Below, piece by piece: positions 1 to 7,804 of a DNA stretch of 64,000 nucleotides. The DNA is from JANJTB01 sp032027125. GTDB taxonomy: Bacteria; Bacteroidota; Ignavibacteria; Kapaibacteriales; UBA2268. The notes under the pieces are model-generated. The model ran no database searches. It saw nothing but the letters and a program-made list of their open reading frames with translations, and had not been told where the DNA came from. Both the position numbers and the translations under genes were made by a program. Location: positions 2,248,957 to 2,312,956 of the forward strand of contig JAVSMQ010000001.1 in the NCBI GenBank assembly GCA_032027125.1, read 5' to 3'. Position 1 is the stretch's first letter. Every line of letters begins with the position of its first letter.

Positions 1-861
1 AGTTGAAAGATTGACAACAACATTCCCAGGTTTGGCAAGCGAACTGATAACAGATTCAACCGATAATGCAATTGTTTTTTCTTCACCGATAGGATTTCCG
101 TTTTCGTCAATCATCACTAATCTGTCGGCATCGGGGTCAACTGCTATACCCAAATCTGCCTTGACTGCCTTGACTGTTTGGGCAAGTTCCTTCAAATTAA
201 CGGGAAGCGGCTCAGGATTGTGGGGGAATAAACCTGACCCGTCGCAAAATATATCAATAACTTCGCAGCCGAAATGTCTCAACAGCTCCGGTACGACATA
301 AGAACCCGATGAATTTACTGCATCAACAACCACTTTGTAACGGCGCTTTTTAATTTTGTTAAAATTCTCCTTAACAACTTTTAAATCCAGAACTCTTTTT
401 AAATGTCTGTGAATTGCTTCGTGGTCGTGCAAAACTTCGTAAAAATATCCGTTTACATGCAATTTCATTAAATTATTGTCAAGGATGTTCCATAACTTTT
501 CGTTTTCGTCGGCATCAAGAAAAACACCATCCTGATTAATAAATTTCAGTCCGTTCCATTCTCCGGGATTATGAGATGCCGTTATTGCAATTCCGCCTAC
601 TGCATCAGAGAATTCTACTTCTAACTGAACGGTAGGAGTCGGGGCAATACCTATTAACCTGACTTCGCATCCTGCAGCTGTTAATGCACCGGCAATTACA
701 TTCTCAATCCATTTGCCTGAGGGTCTGCCATCCCTTCCGATAACAACCTTGCTGCCGGGTAGAATTCTTGCAAAGGCTGTAGCATAAGAAGCCAGCAAAG
801 ATGGTATCAATCCGTCTCCGAGTGTGGCTCTTAGTCCTGATATTGACCTTATAAACGGCAT
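1..861 (-). CDS. glmM: Phosphoglucosamine/phosphohexose mutase, GlmM-like (3' end outside window)
   Basis: The reverse strand is open from an ATG at 861-859 to the window edge, 287 codons without a stop. The first residues are MPFIRSISGLRATLGDG, matching the start of alpha-D-phosphohexomutases (usual SGIRGT). The catalytic phosphoserine loop ITASHNPGEWNG lies near residue 95 and the magnesium loop DPDADR near residue 247, so domains 1 and 2 are complete and the C-terminal half is missing. An AGAGG ribosome site (873-877) precedes the ATG. The family isomerises hexose phosphates in cytoplasmic cell-wall precursor synthesis. Whether it is GlmM or a phosphomannomutase/phosphoglucomutase cannot be settled without the domain 4 substrate loop. 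Confidence 0.88.
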   Translation of the reverse strand, partial: MPFIRSISGLRATLGDGLIPSLLASYATAFARILPGSKVVIGRDGRPSGKWIENVIAGALTAAGCEVRLIGIAPTPTVQLEVEFSDAVGGIAITASHNPGEWNGLKFINQDGVFLDADENEKLWNILDNNLMKLHVNGYFYEVLHDHEAIHRHLKRVLDLKVVKENFNKIKKRRYKVVVDAVNSSGSYVVPELLRHFGCEVIDIFCDGSGLFPHNPEPLPVNLKELAQTVKAVKADLGIAVDPDADRLVMIDENGNPIGEEKTIALSVESVISSLAKPGNVVVNLST

Positions 862-1119
862 TGTGATTTTTCCTCTGATTGTTATAGCAACATAAATCTT
901 AATTCCAAAAAATAGAGAATGTAAATGTAATAAAATAAAACTAATATTCAATAAAATTTATATCAATTTTTGATTAAAAATTGCAAGCATTCAATTTCTA
1001 TTGAATTTATTTAAAATTTTATAGGCAAGAAATTACTAAACCTTTGTGATACTTCTAATTTGCCCCTTGCTATTAAATATTTAAAGCTTTTAAAATTGCA
1101 CCGGGCTAAAATACAACTT

Positions 1120-1836
1120 TTAGTTATTAACTAAATTTGCCGCCTGAATATCATTATTCAAAGTCTTTCCGCATATTAATCTATATACAGGAATATTCTT
1201 CAGGTTGCAAAAATTTTCTTTATTTGTAGCCGGGAAATTCCATTCTTCCGGATTATGAATTTCACGGAGATTGAATTTCCCGAATTTTTTCAGAACTTTT
1301 TGGTGATACTCATGAACATAATCAACATCGGTAGCAAGGAATAAATTACCATCCGGTTTCAATACACGGAAACATTCTTCAAGAAAAACTGCATTGAATG
1401 CACGCCTTCTGAAATGTTTTCTTTTGGGCCATGGGTCAGGAAAAAGATAAAATATTCTATCAATGGATGAATCTTCGATAAAAGGGAGATTGTTGGCGAC
1501 TGTATAATGCAATGCTCTGCAATTCGGAATCTTTTCTCCGTCAACAACCTGATTAATCCAATCAATTGCCTCAGTTCGTATTTCTATACCCAGAACATTT
1601 GAATCAGGATTGTTTAGAGCATAAGTAATCAAAAAGACACCCTTTCCGCAGCCGATATCCAGCACAGAAGGCGGTTCGGCATTATCGAACACATTATTCC
1701 AGCTAATCTGTGTGACAGGTTCGGGATAGCCTTCCGGCTGCAGGTTTAACTCAGTAATCGGCAGATAATTATTCGCAGAAACATGATGCCTTATTTTCGA
1801 TGAAAAAGGATACTTTTTATAATTTATGGGAATCAT
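1120..1836 (-). CDS. trmB: tRNA (guanine-N7)-methyltransferase TrmB
   Basis: 238 residues, a normal TrmB length. It transfers a methyl group from S-adenosylmethionine to G46 of tRNA in the cytoplasm. The SAM-binding motif VLDIGCGKGVFLI is near residue 59, with acidic strand-2 motif LGIEIR after it. The family signature YLFPDPWPKRKHFRRR (near residue 130) and the following FRVLKPDG and ATDVDYVHEY segments are clear. The start codon overlaps the stop of the upstream lipoprotein gene as ATGA (1836-1833), so the two genes are translationally coupled although their roles look unrelated. Confidence 0.95.
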   Translation of the reverse strand: MIPINYKKYPFSSKIRHHVSANNYLPITELNLQPEGYPEPVTQISWNNVFDNAEPPSVLDIGCGKGVFLITYALNNPDSNVLGIEIRTEAIDWINQVVDGEKIPNCRALHYTVANNLPFIEDSSIDRIFYLFPDPWPKRKHFRRRAFNAVFLEECFRVLKPDGNLFLATDVDYVHEYHQKVLKKFGKFNLREIHNPEEWNFPATNKENFCNLKNIPVYRLICGKTLNNDIQAANLVNN

Positions 1837-2885
1837 TTATAATCCTGGTAATTACCTGATTTTATAATCATAAGATTGTATTTACTGTTTGCCTGAGCAT
1901 TTGCGTTAAATTTCAGTTCCGAAAACATTCCTGTGTAAATCAAATTTTTATAATCACTATATACAGTTTGTCTGTCAAAACCTTTAGTATTTATAAAGTT
2001 GTAAATAGTTGCTGCAAGGTCGTAACCCTCGGCAACAAAAGATGAAGGCTTCCTGCCGTATTTGACGTTGTATTTGGTATATGCCGGAAAATTTTCATTT
2101 AAATCCGGATAAGAAAATACTAATCCTTCTGCAGCAGGTTCTTTTAAAAGAGCTTCGGTAAGTATCGGACGGTTGCCGAGAAGTTTCGCTGTTAATCCGA
2201 TTTCATTTGCCTGTTTTGTTATTTTGACTGCTTCGATAGTGCTGATGAGTACAATAATCTCAGGCTCGGCAGTTTTCATGTCGCTTAAAATCGGAATGAA
2301 ATTTGTATCTGAATCCTTATATGATTTTTTCAAAATAAGTCTTGAACCTAAAGCATTGCTCAGACTCGTATCCCAGCCTCTGCCGTAATCATTGTCGAAA
2401 TACATTAAACCGATTTTCTGAAAATCTTTAAGATATTCAATTAAATAAATGGTTTCGTCCTTAACATCACCGGTAAATCTGACTGTATTTCCGTTATCGG
2501 GATAATCGAAAACAGCACTGCCGACAGCAAAATGCAGAATATTTTTTTGTTTGGCAGCAGGTGCAACGGCATTGCTTATCCAGCTTGCCAGTGTAACTGT
2601 CATCTTAACGTTGGTATCCAATGAAGAAGTATTAAACAAATCCAAAGCAGTCAAAGCATTCCCTTTGCTGTCTAAGTATGATATTTCGTATTTTGCGTCG
2701 GGATAATCATCAAGGAATAAATTCATGCCCTGCCTTACTTCCTCTCCAAACTGACTGTAATGACCCGACAAATCAAGTATAGCCGCAACCTTAATTCTGC
2801 TTCTCGGAGGAGTTAAGCCATCATCACCGCAGGATACAAAAAATACGGCTGCCGATATAAATAATATCAAGAATTTCCTAATCAT
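1833..2885 (-). CDS. ABC-type periplasmic substrate-binding lipoprotein (Leu/Ile/Val-binding type)
   Basis: 350 residues starting with a lipoprotein signal, MIRKFLILFISAAVFFVSC, with the lipid cysteine near residue 19. The mature part begins RIKVAAILDLSGHYSQFGEE, the typical start of type 1 periplasmic binding proteins of the branched-chain amino acid/amide family. The later segments DVKDETIYLIEYLKDF, GLMYFDNDYGRGW and VAEGYDLAATIYNFI fit the two-lobed fold. No permease or ATPase gene lies beside it, so the ligand is unknown and it may serve as a sensor or orphan binding protein. It is first in a two-gene unit with trmB. Confidence 0.82.
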   Translation of the reverse strand: MIRKFLILFISAAVFFVSCGDDGLTPPRSRIKVAAILDLSGHYSQFGEEVRQGMNLFLDDYPDAKYEISYLDSKGNALTALDLFNTSSLDTNVKMTVTLASWISNAVAPAAKQKNILHFAVGSAVFDYPDNGNTVRFTGDVKDETIYLIEYLKDFQKIGLMYFDNDYGRGWDTSLSNALGSRLILKKSYKDSDTNFIPILSDMKTAEPEIIVLISTIEAVKITKQANEIGLTAKLLGNRPILTEALLKEPAAEGLVFSYPDLNENFPAYTKYNVKYGRKPSSFVAEGYDLAATIYNFINTKGFDRQTVYSDYKNLIYTGMFSELKFNANAQANSKYNLMIIKSGNYQDYK

Positions 2886-3201
2886 TCAACAATCCTTTAA
2901 AAAAAAGTATATTTAATTTTTGCATTTATGAGTAATGCAAATATACTAAATAGTAAGGAATTATCTGAAAATGGTGTTTATTATAGCTTGTTTATGCCTC
3001 CATTAGTTTGATAAATTTCAAAATATTTAAAATGAAATATTCATCATTTCCGCTGATATAACAAATTCCATAATTAATCATAATATCAAACTAATTAATA
3101 TATTAATGCGTTTACCTCATTGCTGCTTGCAATAGCAATTTATTATAACCTAAGAATTTGCGGTATTTTCAATCTTGTTCAATAATAAACGGTTGTGAAT
3201 T
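2886..3201. other. Divergent intergenic region
   Basis: 316 AT-rich bases between the divergently read binding-protein and aminotransferase genes. It must hold both promoters. A TATATTTG word (2945-2938, reverse strand) resembles the Bacteroidota -7 element TAnnTTTG but has no partner -33 element at the expected spacing. No RNA gene, hairpin terminator or repeat was seen. Confidence 0.4.
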
Positions 3202-4506
3202 ATGTTACATTCAGAGCAAAAAGCTGACGAATACATCAATCCTAATTTAATTGGTTTAGCTGAATCCGCAACTCTTGCAATAAATGCCAAATCAAAAAAA
3301 CTTATGTCGAAAGGGAAAAAAGTTTACAGATTTGGCTTGGGTCAATCTCCTTTTCCGGTACCTGACAGCGTAGTTGAAACTTTGCGTTTGTATGCACCCC
3401 AAAAAGATTATCAGCCTGTAAAAGGTCTGCAATTACTGCGCGATGCCGTTGCAGATTTCCACAGAAGAAAAGACGGAGTTGATATTCATCCGAATTGTGT
3501 TCTTATCGGACCGGGTTCTAAAGAACTTGTATTTTTACTTCAGCTTGTATTTAATGCTGAAATAATTATTGTGAGCCCTTGCTGGGTTTCTTATATACCA
3601 CAGGCGAAAATTCTCGGAAAGGAAATATCTGTCATCCATAGTTTGTATCGTGACAAATGGCATTTAACACCAAAGCTGTTCAAAGATTTTCTTGAAAAAA
3701 GGAATGGAAAGACTAAACCGGGACTTCTGATTCTCAATTATCCCGGCAATCCCGATGGTGGTTCAATAAGTGAAAGAGATTTGAAAGAAATTGCAGACTT
3801 AGCAAGAGAGCATCACATTTTTATATTATCCGATGAGATTTACGGGCAAATTCATCATACCGGGAAGCATATTTCAATTGGCAGATATTATCCGGAAGGA
3901 ACAATTATTAGTTCAGGTTTGTCTAAATGGTGTGGTGCCGGCGGGTGGCGTCTCGGAACATTCGCTTTCCCCAAAAATCTGGAGTGGCTGCTTGATAAAA
4001 TGGCAGTTGTAGCAAGTGAAACATATACTGCTGTAAGTGCACCTATTCAATATGCGGCAGTACAGGCTTTCAAAGGCGGCAATGATATTGAGGAATATCT
4101 TTGGCACGTTCGTAAAATACTTTCTCATCTGGGCAAAGAATGTGTACAGATTTTAAAAAGAGGCGGTGTAAAAGTTTATGAACCGACCGGCGGATTTTAT
4201 CTGTTTTTAGATTTTTCCGATTATACCAAAAAGCTCCATTCAAAAGGAATAACAACATCTCAGGAGCTTTGTTCGCAGCTCCTTGACGATACCGGAGTTG
4301 CAATTCTTCACGGAAGTTCGTTCAGCAGACCTGAGGAAGAATTTACTGCACGAATGGCGTATGTTGATTTTGACGGTGCAGGTGCTCTTGCCACTTCAAG
4401 AACCATTCCGCTTCATACAAGACTCCCCTTAGATTTCAATAAAGTTAACTGCCCGAAAGTTATTGAAGGTGTAACTGAGATTGTCAAGTGGTTAAAAGGA
4501 TTGTAA
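3202..4506 (+). CDS. Pyridoxal-phosphate aminotransferase, class I/II
   Basis: 434 residues, fold-type I PLP enzyme of the aspartate aminotransferase superfamily, cytoplasmic. Recognisable are LGQSPFPVPDSV (N-terminal substrate region), the glycine-rich cofactor loop GPGSKELVF, VSPCWVSYIPQA, the NYPGNPDGG motif that contacts the cofactor, LSDEIYG with the aspartate that pairs with the pyridine nitrogen, and SSGLSKWCGAGGWRLG with the Schiff-base lysine. The C-terminal part ends in HTRLPLDFNKVNCPKVIEG. The donor and acceptor cannot be named from sequence. The gene stands alone; downstream lie dispersed repeats and an insertion block. Confidence 0.87.
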   Translation: MLHSEQKADEYINPNLIGLAESATLAINAKSKKLMSKGKKVYRFGLGQSPFPVPDSVVETLRLYAPQKDYQPVKGLQLLRDAVADFHRRKDGVDIHPNCVLIGPGSKELVFLLQLVFNAEIIIVSPCWVSYIPQAKILGKEISVIHSLYRDKWHLTPKLFKDFLEKRNGKTKPGLLILNYPGNPDGGSISERDLKEIADLAREHHIFILSDEIYGQIHHTGKHISIGRYYPEGTIISSGLSKWCGAGGWRLGTFAFPKNLEWLLDKMAVVASETYTAVSAPIQYAAVQAFKGGNDIEEYLWHVRKILSHLGKECVQILKRGGVKVYEPTGGFYLFLDFSDYTKKLHSKGITTSQELCSQLLDDTGVAILHGSSFSRPEEEFTARMAYVDFDGAGALATSRTIPLHTRLPLDFNKVNCPKVIEGVTEIVKWLKGL

Positions 4507-4628
4507 ACTGAAAAGATGGAAATCCTCCTGCTCGTTACGCTCACTTTCCCCGTTTGAAAAAGCAAGGCTGATACATTTTAAAATATCTACTAATGTAAAG
4601 CATTAATCCACACAATACTTGTTGAAGC

Positions 4629-4708
4629 GTCATTCTGAGCTAAGCGAAGAATCCATAGAATTTCAATGAGTTAACAAATCCTGGATTCTTCGCTTCGCTC
4701 AGAATGAC
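4629..4708. repeat. REP-like dispersed palindrome, copy 1
   Basis: Two 26-nt arms, 4629-4654 and 4683-4708, are reverse complements with one mismatch and enclose a 28-nt loop. The arms contain the half-site ATTCTGAGC followed by AAGCGAAGAATCC. Related copies occur at 23761-23834, 33994-34090 and 60499-60572, with partial copies at 6283-6303 and 7713-7737. This copy has its own loop sequence, different from the other three. It lies about 120 bases after the aminotransferase stop and could fold at the end of that mRNA. Confidence 0.85.
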
Positions 4709-4724
4709 CAATCCTTTGGGTTTA

Positions 4725-4743
4725 GGTATTTGTCCCCCGCCAG
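4725..4743. repeat. GC-rich palindrome, half copy interrupted by the IS4 element
   Basis: GGTATTTGTCCCCCGC (4725-4740) is identical to 7663-7678, where it continues into a complete palindrome CCCCCGCTGGCGGGGG. Here the second arm is missing because the IS4 element begins two bases later, which suggests the element landed in this palindrome. Confidence 0.6.
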
Positions 4744-4744
4744 T

Positions 4745-4763
4745 GTAATGTCACTAAGATAAG
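4745..4763. repeat. IS4 left terminal inverted repeat
   Basis: 19 bp, exact reverse complement of 6233-6251. It lies just beyond the stop codon of the frame-corrected transposase. Confidence 0.92.
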
Positions 4764-4858
4764 TATTTAATTATTTATATTTTCGATATTTCCTAATTTT
4801 TGTTCGTCGGGTGAAATGCCTGCCAGGTCGTTTAGGTATTATATGCTTAAGTATTTCA

Positions 4859-6184
4859 TCATTCAGTCTTTTTTGGTCGTCCTGTTGACAATTTGTTGTA
4901 AACCCGACCCAGCTTATCAGTAAATATAGGTTTATCAGACGAATAGAATTTTTCATAGATATCTCTTTCGGGGGAAAAATCGCTTTGAGCAGCGATTTCA
5001 GCTATATAATTTCTAATATAATTATATGCTATTAAACCTGCAAGTAATTCTTTTAATGCCATTTCCGGTGTCTTACTTCGCAGTATATTCAAACCGAATA
5101 TTGTTTTTATTTCTCTTATATTTATTTCTATATCCCAACGAGTTGTGTATTTAAGAATAATATCTTCTTTGCTTATATTTTCATCTAATATTGAGGTATA
5201 TAATACTGAAATTTCATCTTTCGTATTGGGAGTTTTATATTCAATCCGACGCAATATTATAAATTCATCTTTTATATCATAAAGTTTAGCTATTTTAGAA
5301 CTATCCTGAATTAGCTTTATCTTTACGATTTCATCTCCATTGCCGATTGTTTTTACTACTTCATATTTCCTGATTCGCTTGCCAGGCACAATTATATCTA
5401 CATTTTTTTGTTTCAAGAGACTGAATATTGCAAAACAATTATATAGATCATCGGCTAATAGTAGGCTTCCGCTTTCAAGCTCGCAAATCATTTCAGCAAA
5501 ATATTCCAATTCGCTTTTATTATCACTTCCCATTCTGAAATTTGAGATTAAACCATTACCTTGTTGAACAACTATGCTTAATAATCCCCGTGGATAGCCG
5601 CCATCAGCTGCATTCTTATATACTTGTTTTACCTTCTCTGTATCCTGCATTTGAAGATAAGTGCCATCGGTCATATAAACAGGACGTCCAAAAAACAGTT
5701 GTGAATAATCTGCATTCTTTGGTTTGCCGGAAGACTTGAATACTTTTTTTACAAATGACAAATTCAAACGATTACGTGCCTGTGCATAAGCTGATGTATT
5801 GCTTGATATACTTTTTAACTTGCTTTTGGCTAATGGTATAAAATTCTTACGGGGGCGACCCGAACTACGCTTGGGATTTGCATTTACCGATTCTATTGAT
5901 GATTGTTCAATTAACTTAATATGTTTTATATTTTCTTCATGAATCAGAGAATATGTATTTACTGAATTTTGTAAACTTTTATCTGCTTGTGTTGAAGTGC
6001 CTATCATCGTCAACAATGTGTTGGAAGGACTAAACACACGATCTCTAAGTTTTTTCTCTGTGATTGCTTCGTTGTTTGATAACATAAATTTGTTATAAAA
6101 CAAGGGAAGTAGATTTTTACTAAACTCTTCTTTAAAAAGATGTGACAACTTCAATGAATCATTGCTTTTCATAACTTTTGCCAT
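4859..6184 (-). CDS. IS4-family transposase, probably truncated by a frameshift
   Basis: 441 residues, DDE transposase that cuts and pastes its own element. The first catalytic Asp is in YMTDGTYLQ, the second in LLADDLYNCF, and the Glu is in the exact IS4 signature Y-x2-R-x3-E-x6-K (YTTRWDIEINIREIK). The reading frame stops at 4859 straight after GRPKKTE. In the next frame, downstream of a six-A run (T6 at 4869-4874 on the plus strand), the sequence continues as RLNDEILKHIIPKRPGRHF and then a basic tail to a stop at 4771, which looks like a normal IS4 C-terminus. One fewer A would restore a product of about 470 residues reaching almost to the terminal repeat. A real mutation, a sequencing error or slippage could explain it. 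Confidence 0.9.
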   Translation of the reverse strand: MAKVMKSNDSLKLSHLFKEEFSKNLLPLFYNKFMLSNNEAITEKKLRDRVFSPSNTLLTMIGTSTQADKSLQNSVNTYSLIHEENIKHIKLIEQSSIESVNANPKRSSGRPRKNFIPLAKSKLKSISSNTSAYAQARNRLNLSFVKKVFKSSGKPKNADYSQLFFGRPVYMTDGTYLQMQDTEKVKQVYKNAADGGYPRGLLSIVVQQGNGLISNFRMGSDNKSELEYFAEMICELESGSLLLADDLYNCFAIFSLLKQKNVDIIVPGKRIRKYEVVKTIGNGDEIVKIKLIQDSSKIAKLYDIKDEFIILRRIEYKTPNTKDEISVLYTSILDENISKEDIILKYTTRWDIEINIREIKTIFGLNILRSKTPEMALKELLAGLIAYNYIRNYIAEIAAQSDFSPERDIYEKFYSSDKPIFTDKLGRVYNKLSTGRPKKTE

Positions 6185-6232
6185 ATTTGTAATTTAAACT
6201 TATACAAATATAACAAAATATTTTATATTTCT

Positions 6233-6251
6233 CTTATCTTAGTGACATTAC
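6233..6251. repeat. IS4 right terminal inverted repeat
   Basis: 19 bp, exact reverse complement of 4745-4763; lies 49 bases upstream of the transposase start codon. Confidence 0.92.
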
Positions 6252-6308
6252 CCTCAAGAGGGGAATAATTAAACCATAGACTCATAACTTCGTTCAGAAT
6301 GAACTGTG

Positions 6309-7271
6309 TTAAAAACCAAAAGAAATATTGTAATTTTTATCAAATTTTTCATTTTTTCTCACAATGGCAAAAACTTGCTTTATTAATTTATTAACAACTG
6401 CCATCATTGCAACTTTAAATGGTTTACCTTTTTCGATTAATCTTTCAAATAATTCCTTACATTTTGGATTATACTTTTTCGCTGATAATGCACATAAATA
6501 CAATCTGGTTCTTACTGAAGCCATACCTATTTTACTTATACTTCCTCGTCGTTTAACACTGCTGCCTGATTGAAATACTCTTGGACAGCAGCCAAAATAT
6601 GAAGATACCTGCTTATTGTTCTCAAAGTTATTAAAACCATTTGTTACAGCAATCAACATACAAGCAGTTGAATTACCTATACCTATGACACTGCTTATTT
6701 TTTCACGTAAGGACTTATTGTCTTTGTCAATATAATCCTGTTGTTTTTTTTCAAGCTCAGTAATTTTGGCGGATAAAAAAGTAATTGTTTTCTGTAATGC
6801 TACAGCTGCTTCTTTACATATATCTTTGTACTGCTCAAGGGCTTCCAACTGATTTGTTAAAGCCGTACGCTGCTTTATCAATTGACTGATAACCGCCTCC
6901 AATTGATTGACTGATTGAATACCGGCATCCGGAAAATCATACGGTTTTAAGCTTTCTATATTCATTCTGCCATATTCTGTAATTAATTTTGCATCGGACT
7001 TATCTGTCTTCACTTTTGAAAGTTTCATCTTTGAGAAGTTACTTATCTGTAATGGATTTACCATATAAACTATATGACCGGCATCATGTAATTCCCACAT
7101 TAATTTATTGCCGTAAGTTCCGGTTGATTCCAAGATACAATGAGAACCTGCAGGCAACTGTTTTAATAATTTCTTTATATCTTTTTTATCCATGTTAAAA
7201 CGAAATACTTTGTCCGATATCTCAATATCAAAGTATTTTTTGGATACATCTATACCTGATATAAATTTCAT
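6309..7271 (-). CDS. IS110-family transposase (DEDD recombinase)
   Basis: 320 residues from the ATG at 7271-7269. The longer reading starts at a TTG and is less likely because GGAG (7284-7281) lies at ideal distance from this ATG. The N-terminal RuvC-like domain shows GIDVSKKYFD (first Asp), ILESTGTYG (Glu) and KVKTDKSDAKLI (two Asp). A coiled-coil linker follows (residues about 125-195), then the Tnp_IS116/IS110/IS902 domain with VIGIGNSTACMLI, SYFGCCPRVFQSG with the nucleophilic serine, and RRGSISKIG. In this family the recombinase works with a bridge RNA made from the noncoding end of the element. Confidence 0.93.
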   Translation of the reverse strand: MKFISGIDVSKKYFDIEISDKVFRFNMDKKDIKKLLKQLPAGSHCILESTGTYGNKLMWELHDAGHIVYMVNPLQISNFSKMKLSKVKTDKSDAKLITEYGRMNIESLKPYDFPDAGIQSVNQLEAVISQLIKQRTALTNQLEALEQYKDICKEAAVALQKTITFLSAKITELEKKQQDYIDKDNKSLREKISSVIGIGNSTACMLIAVTNGFNNFENNKQVSSYFGCCPRVFQSGSSVKRRGSISKIGMASVRTRLYLCALSAKKYNPKCKELFERLIEKGKPFKVAMMAVVNKLIKQVFAIVRKNEKFDKNYNISFGF

Positions 7272-7289
7272 AAATCTAATCTCCAAATA

Positions 7290-7450
7290 TTATTATGATA
7301 CAATTAGAAGTTATATTTCATGCTCTTATCATCGCAAATGCGAGCTTTAATGCTCAACGAACTGTCCAAGTTTGCATGAAATATGGACTGGGAATCAACA
7401 TTCTGAACGGACTCAATGTGCCTATGACAAGCTCGATTTTTATCCAATCC
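7290..7450 (-). ncRNA. Candidate IS110 bridge RNA
   Basis: Noncoding stretch just upstream of the IS110 transposase, where IS110-group elements encode their bridge RNA. It contains an 11-bp perfect inverted repeat, ATATTTCATGC (7313-7323) with GCATGAAATAT (7374-7384), which could form a long-range stem over a 50-nt loop. A small hairpin TCGC-AAAT-GCGA lies at 7332-7343. The word CATTCTGAACG (7399-7409) is the reverse complement of the left flank of the element (6291-6301) and could be a target guide. Exact RNA ends are not visible; the assignment rests on position and structure. Confidence 0.5.
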
Positions 7451-7662
7451 ATAACTTCATTTTTCAAAATTAATAAATAATGTTTAATTAAACAAATTGT
7501 TAATAACTTGTGCTTGATTTATATAGCACTTGCTGAGTTGTTAACATTTCAACAAAAAGAAAAAAAGAAGCAAAAAAAGAAAAAGTTACATCAACATAAA
7601 ATAATTTCAACTTTGATTAGTAAGACAAAATTCAAATATACGATGACGAATCTCTGTAGCTT

Positions 7663-7697
7663 GGTATTTGTCCCCCGCTGGCGGGGGTAGGGGGTGG
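7663..7697. repeat. GC-rich palindrome, full copy
   Basis: TCCCCCGCTGGCGGGGG followed by TAGGGGGTGG, in otherwise AT-rich DNA. Its first 16 bases (7663-7678) are identical to 4725-4740, and a third, diverged copy is at 20731-20758. The rest of the gap between the IS110 element and nadC (7462-7804) holds an A-rich stretch and a partial REP-like repeat; no gene was seen. Confidence 0.7.
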
Positions 7698-7712
7698 AAA
7701 ATTGAATCTTAT

Positions 7713-7737
7713 ATCCTTCGACTTCGCTCAGAGTGAC
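7713..7737. repeat. REP-like half copy
   Basis: ATCCTTCGACTTCGCTCAG followed by AGTGAC matches the right arm of the REP-like palindrome (compare 4683-4708). No left arm is present. The sequence that follows, CTTTTTCAACAG, resembles the flank of the copy at 33994-34090. Confidence 0.6.
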
Positions 7738-7804
7738 AAAAAATACTTTTTCAACAGTCTCTTAGTCATTTCCAGAATTTATCCACTTAAATCATCATCA
7801 AAAA

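Larger units (their letters stand above)
4745..6251 (-). mobile_element. IS4-family insertion sequence
   Basis: 1,507 bp bounded by perfect 19-bp terminal inverted repeats (4745-4763 and 6233-6251, GTAATGTCACTAAGATAAG on the left). It carries a single transposase on the reverse strand; the start lies 49 bases inside the right repeat, and the frame-corrected stop lies 7 bases from the left repeat. No clear target-site duplication is visible: the left flank is CCCCCGCCAGT, the right flank CCTCAAGAGGGG. Loss of a matching duplication may reflect later rearrangement. Confidence 0.9.
6283..7461 (-). mobile_element. IS110-family insertion sequence (ends approximate)
   Basis: A DEDD transposase gene with a long noncoding stretch upstream and no terminal inverted repeats, as is usual for IS110. 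The ends are provisional: a 12-nt near-repeat, CATAACTTCGTT at 6283-6294 and CATAACTTCATT at 7450-7461, brackets the unit. The left flank (6283-6303) is also a half copy of the genome's REP-like palindrome, which suggests insertion into such a repeat. IS110 relatives are known to target REP sequences in other bacteria. Confidence 0.72.

Noticed and set aside
4866..4874. Programmed -1 frameshift at A-AAA-AAG in the IS4 transposase
   Set aside because: The -1 frame reaches a stop after one codon, so shifting would not give the longer product; the tail lies in the +1 frame.
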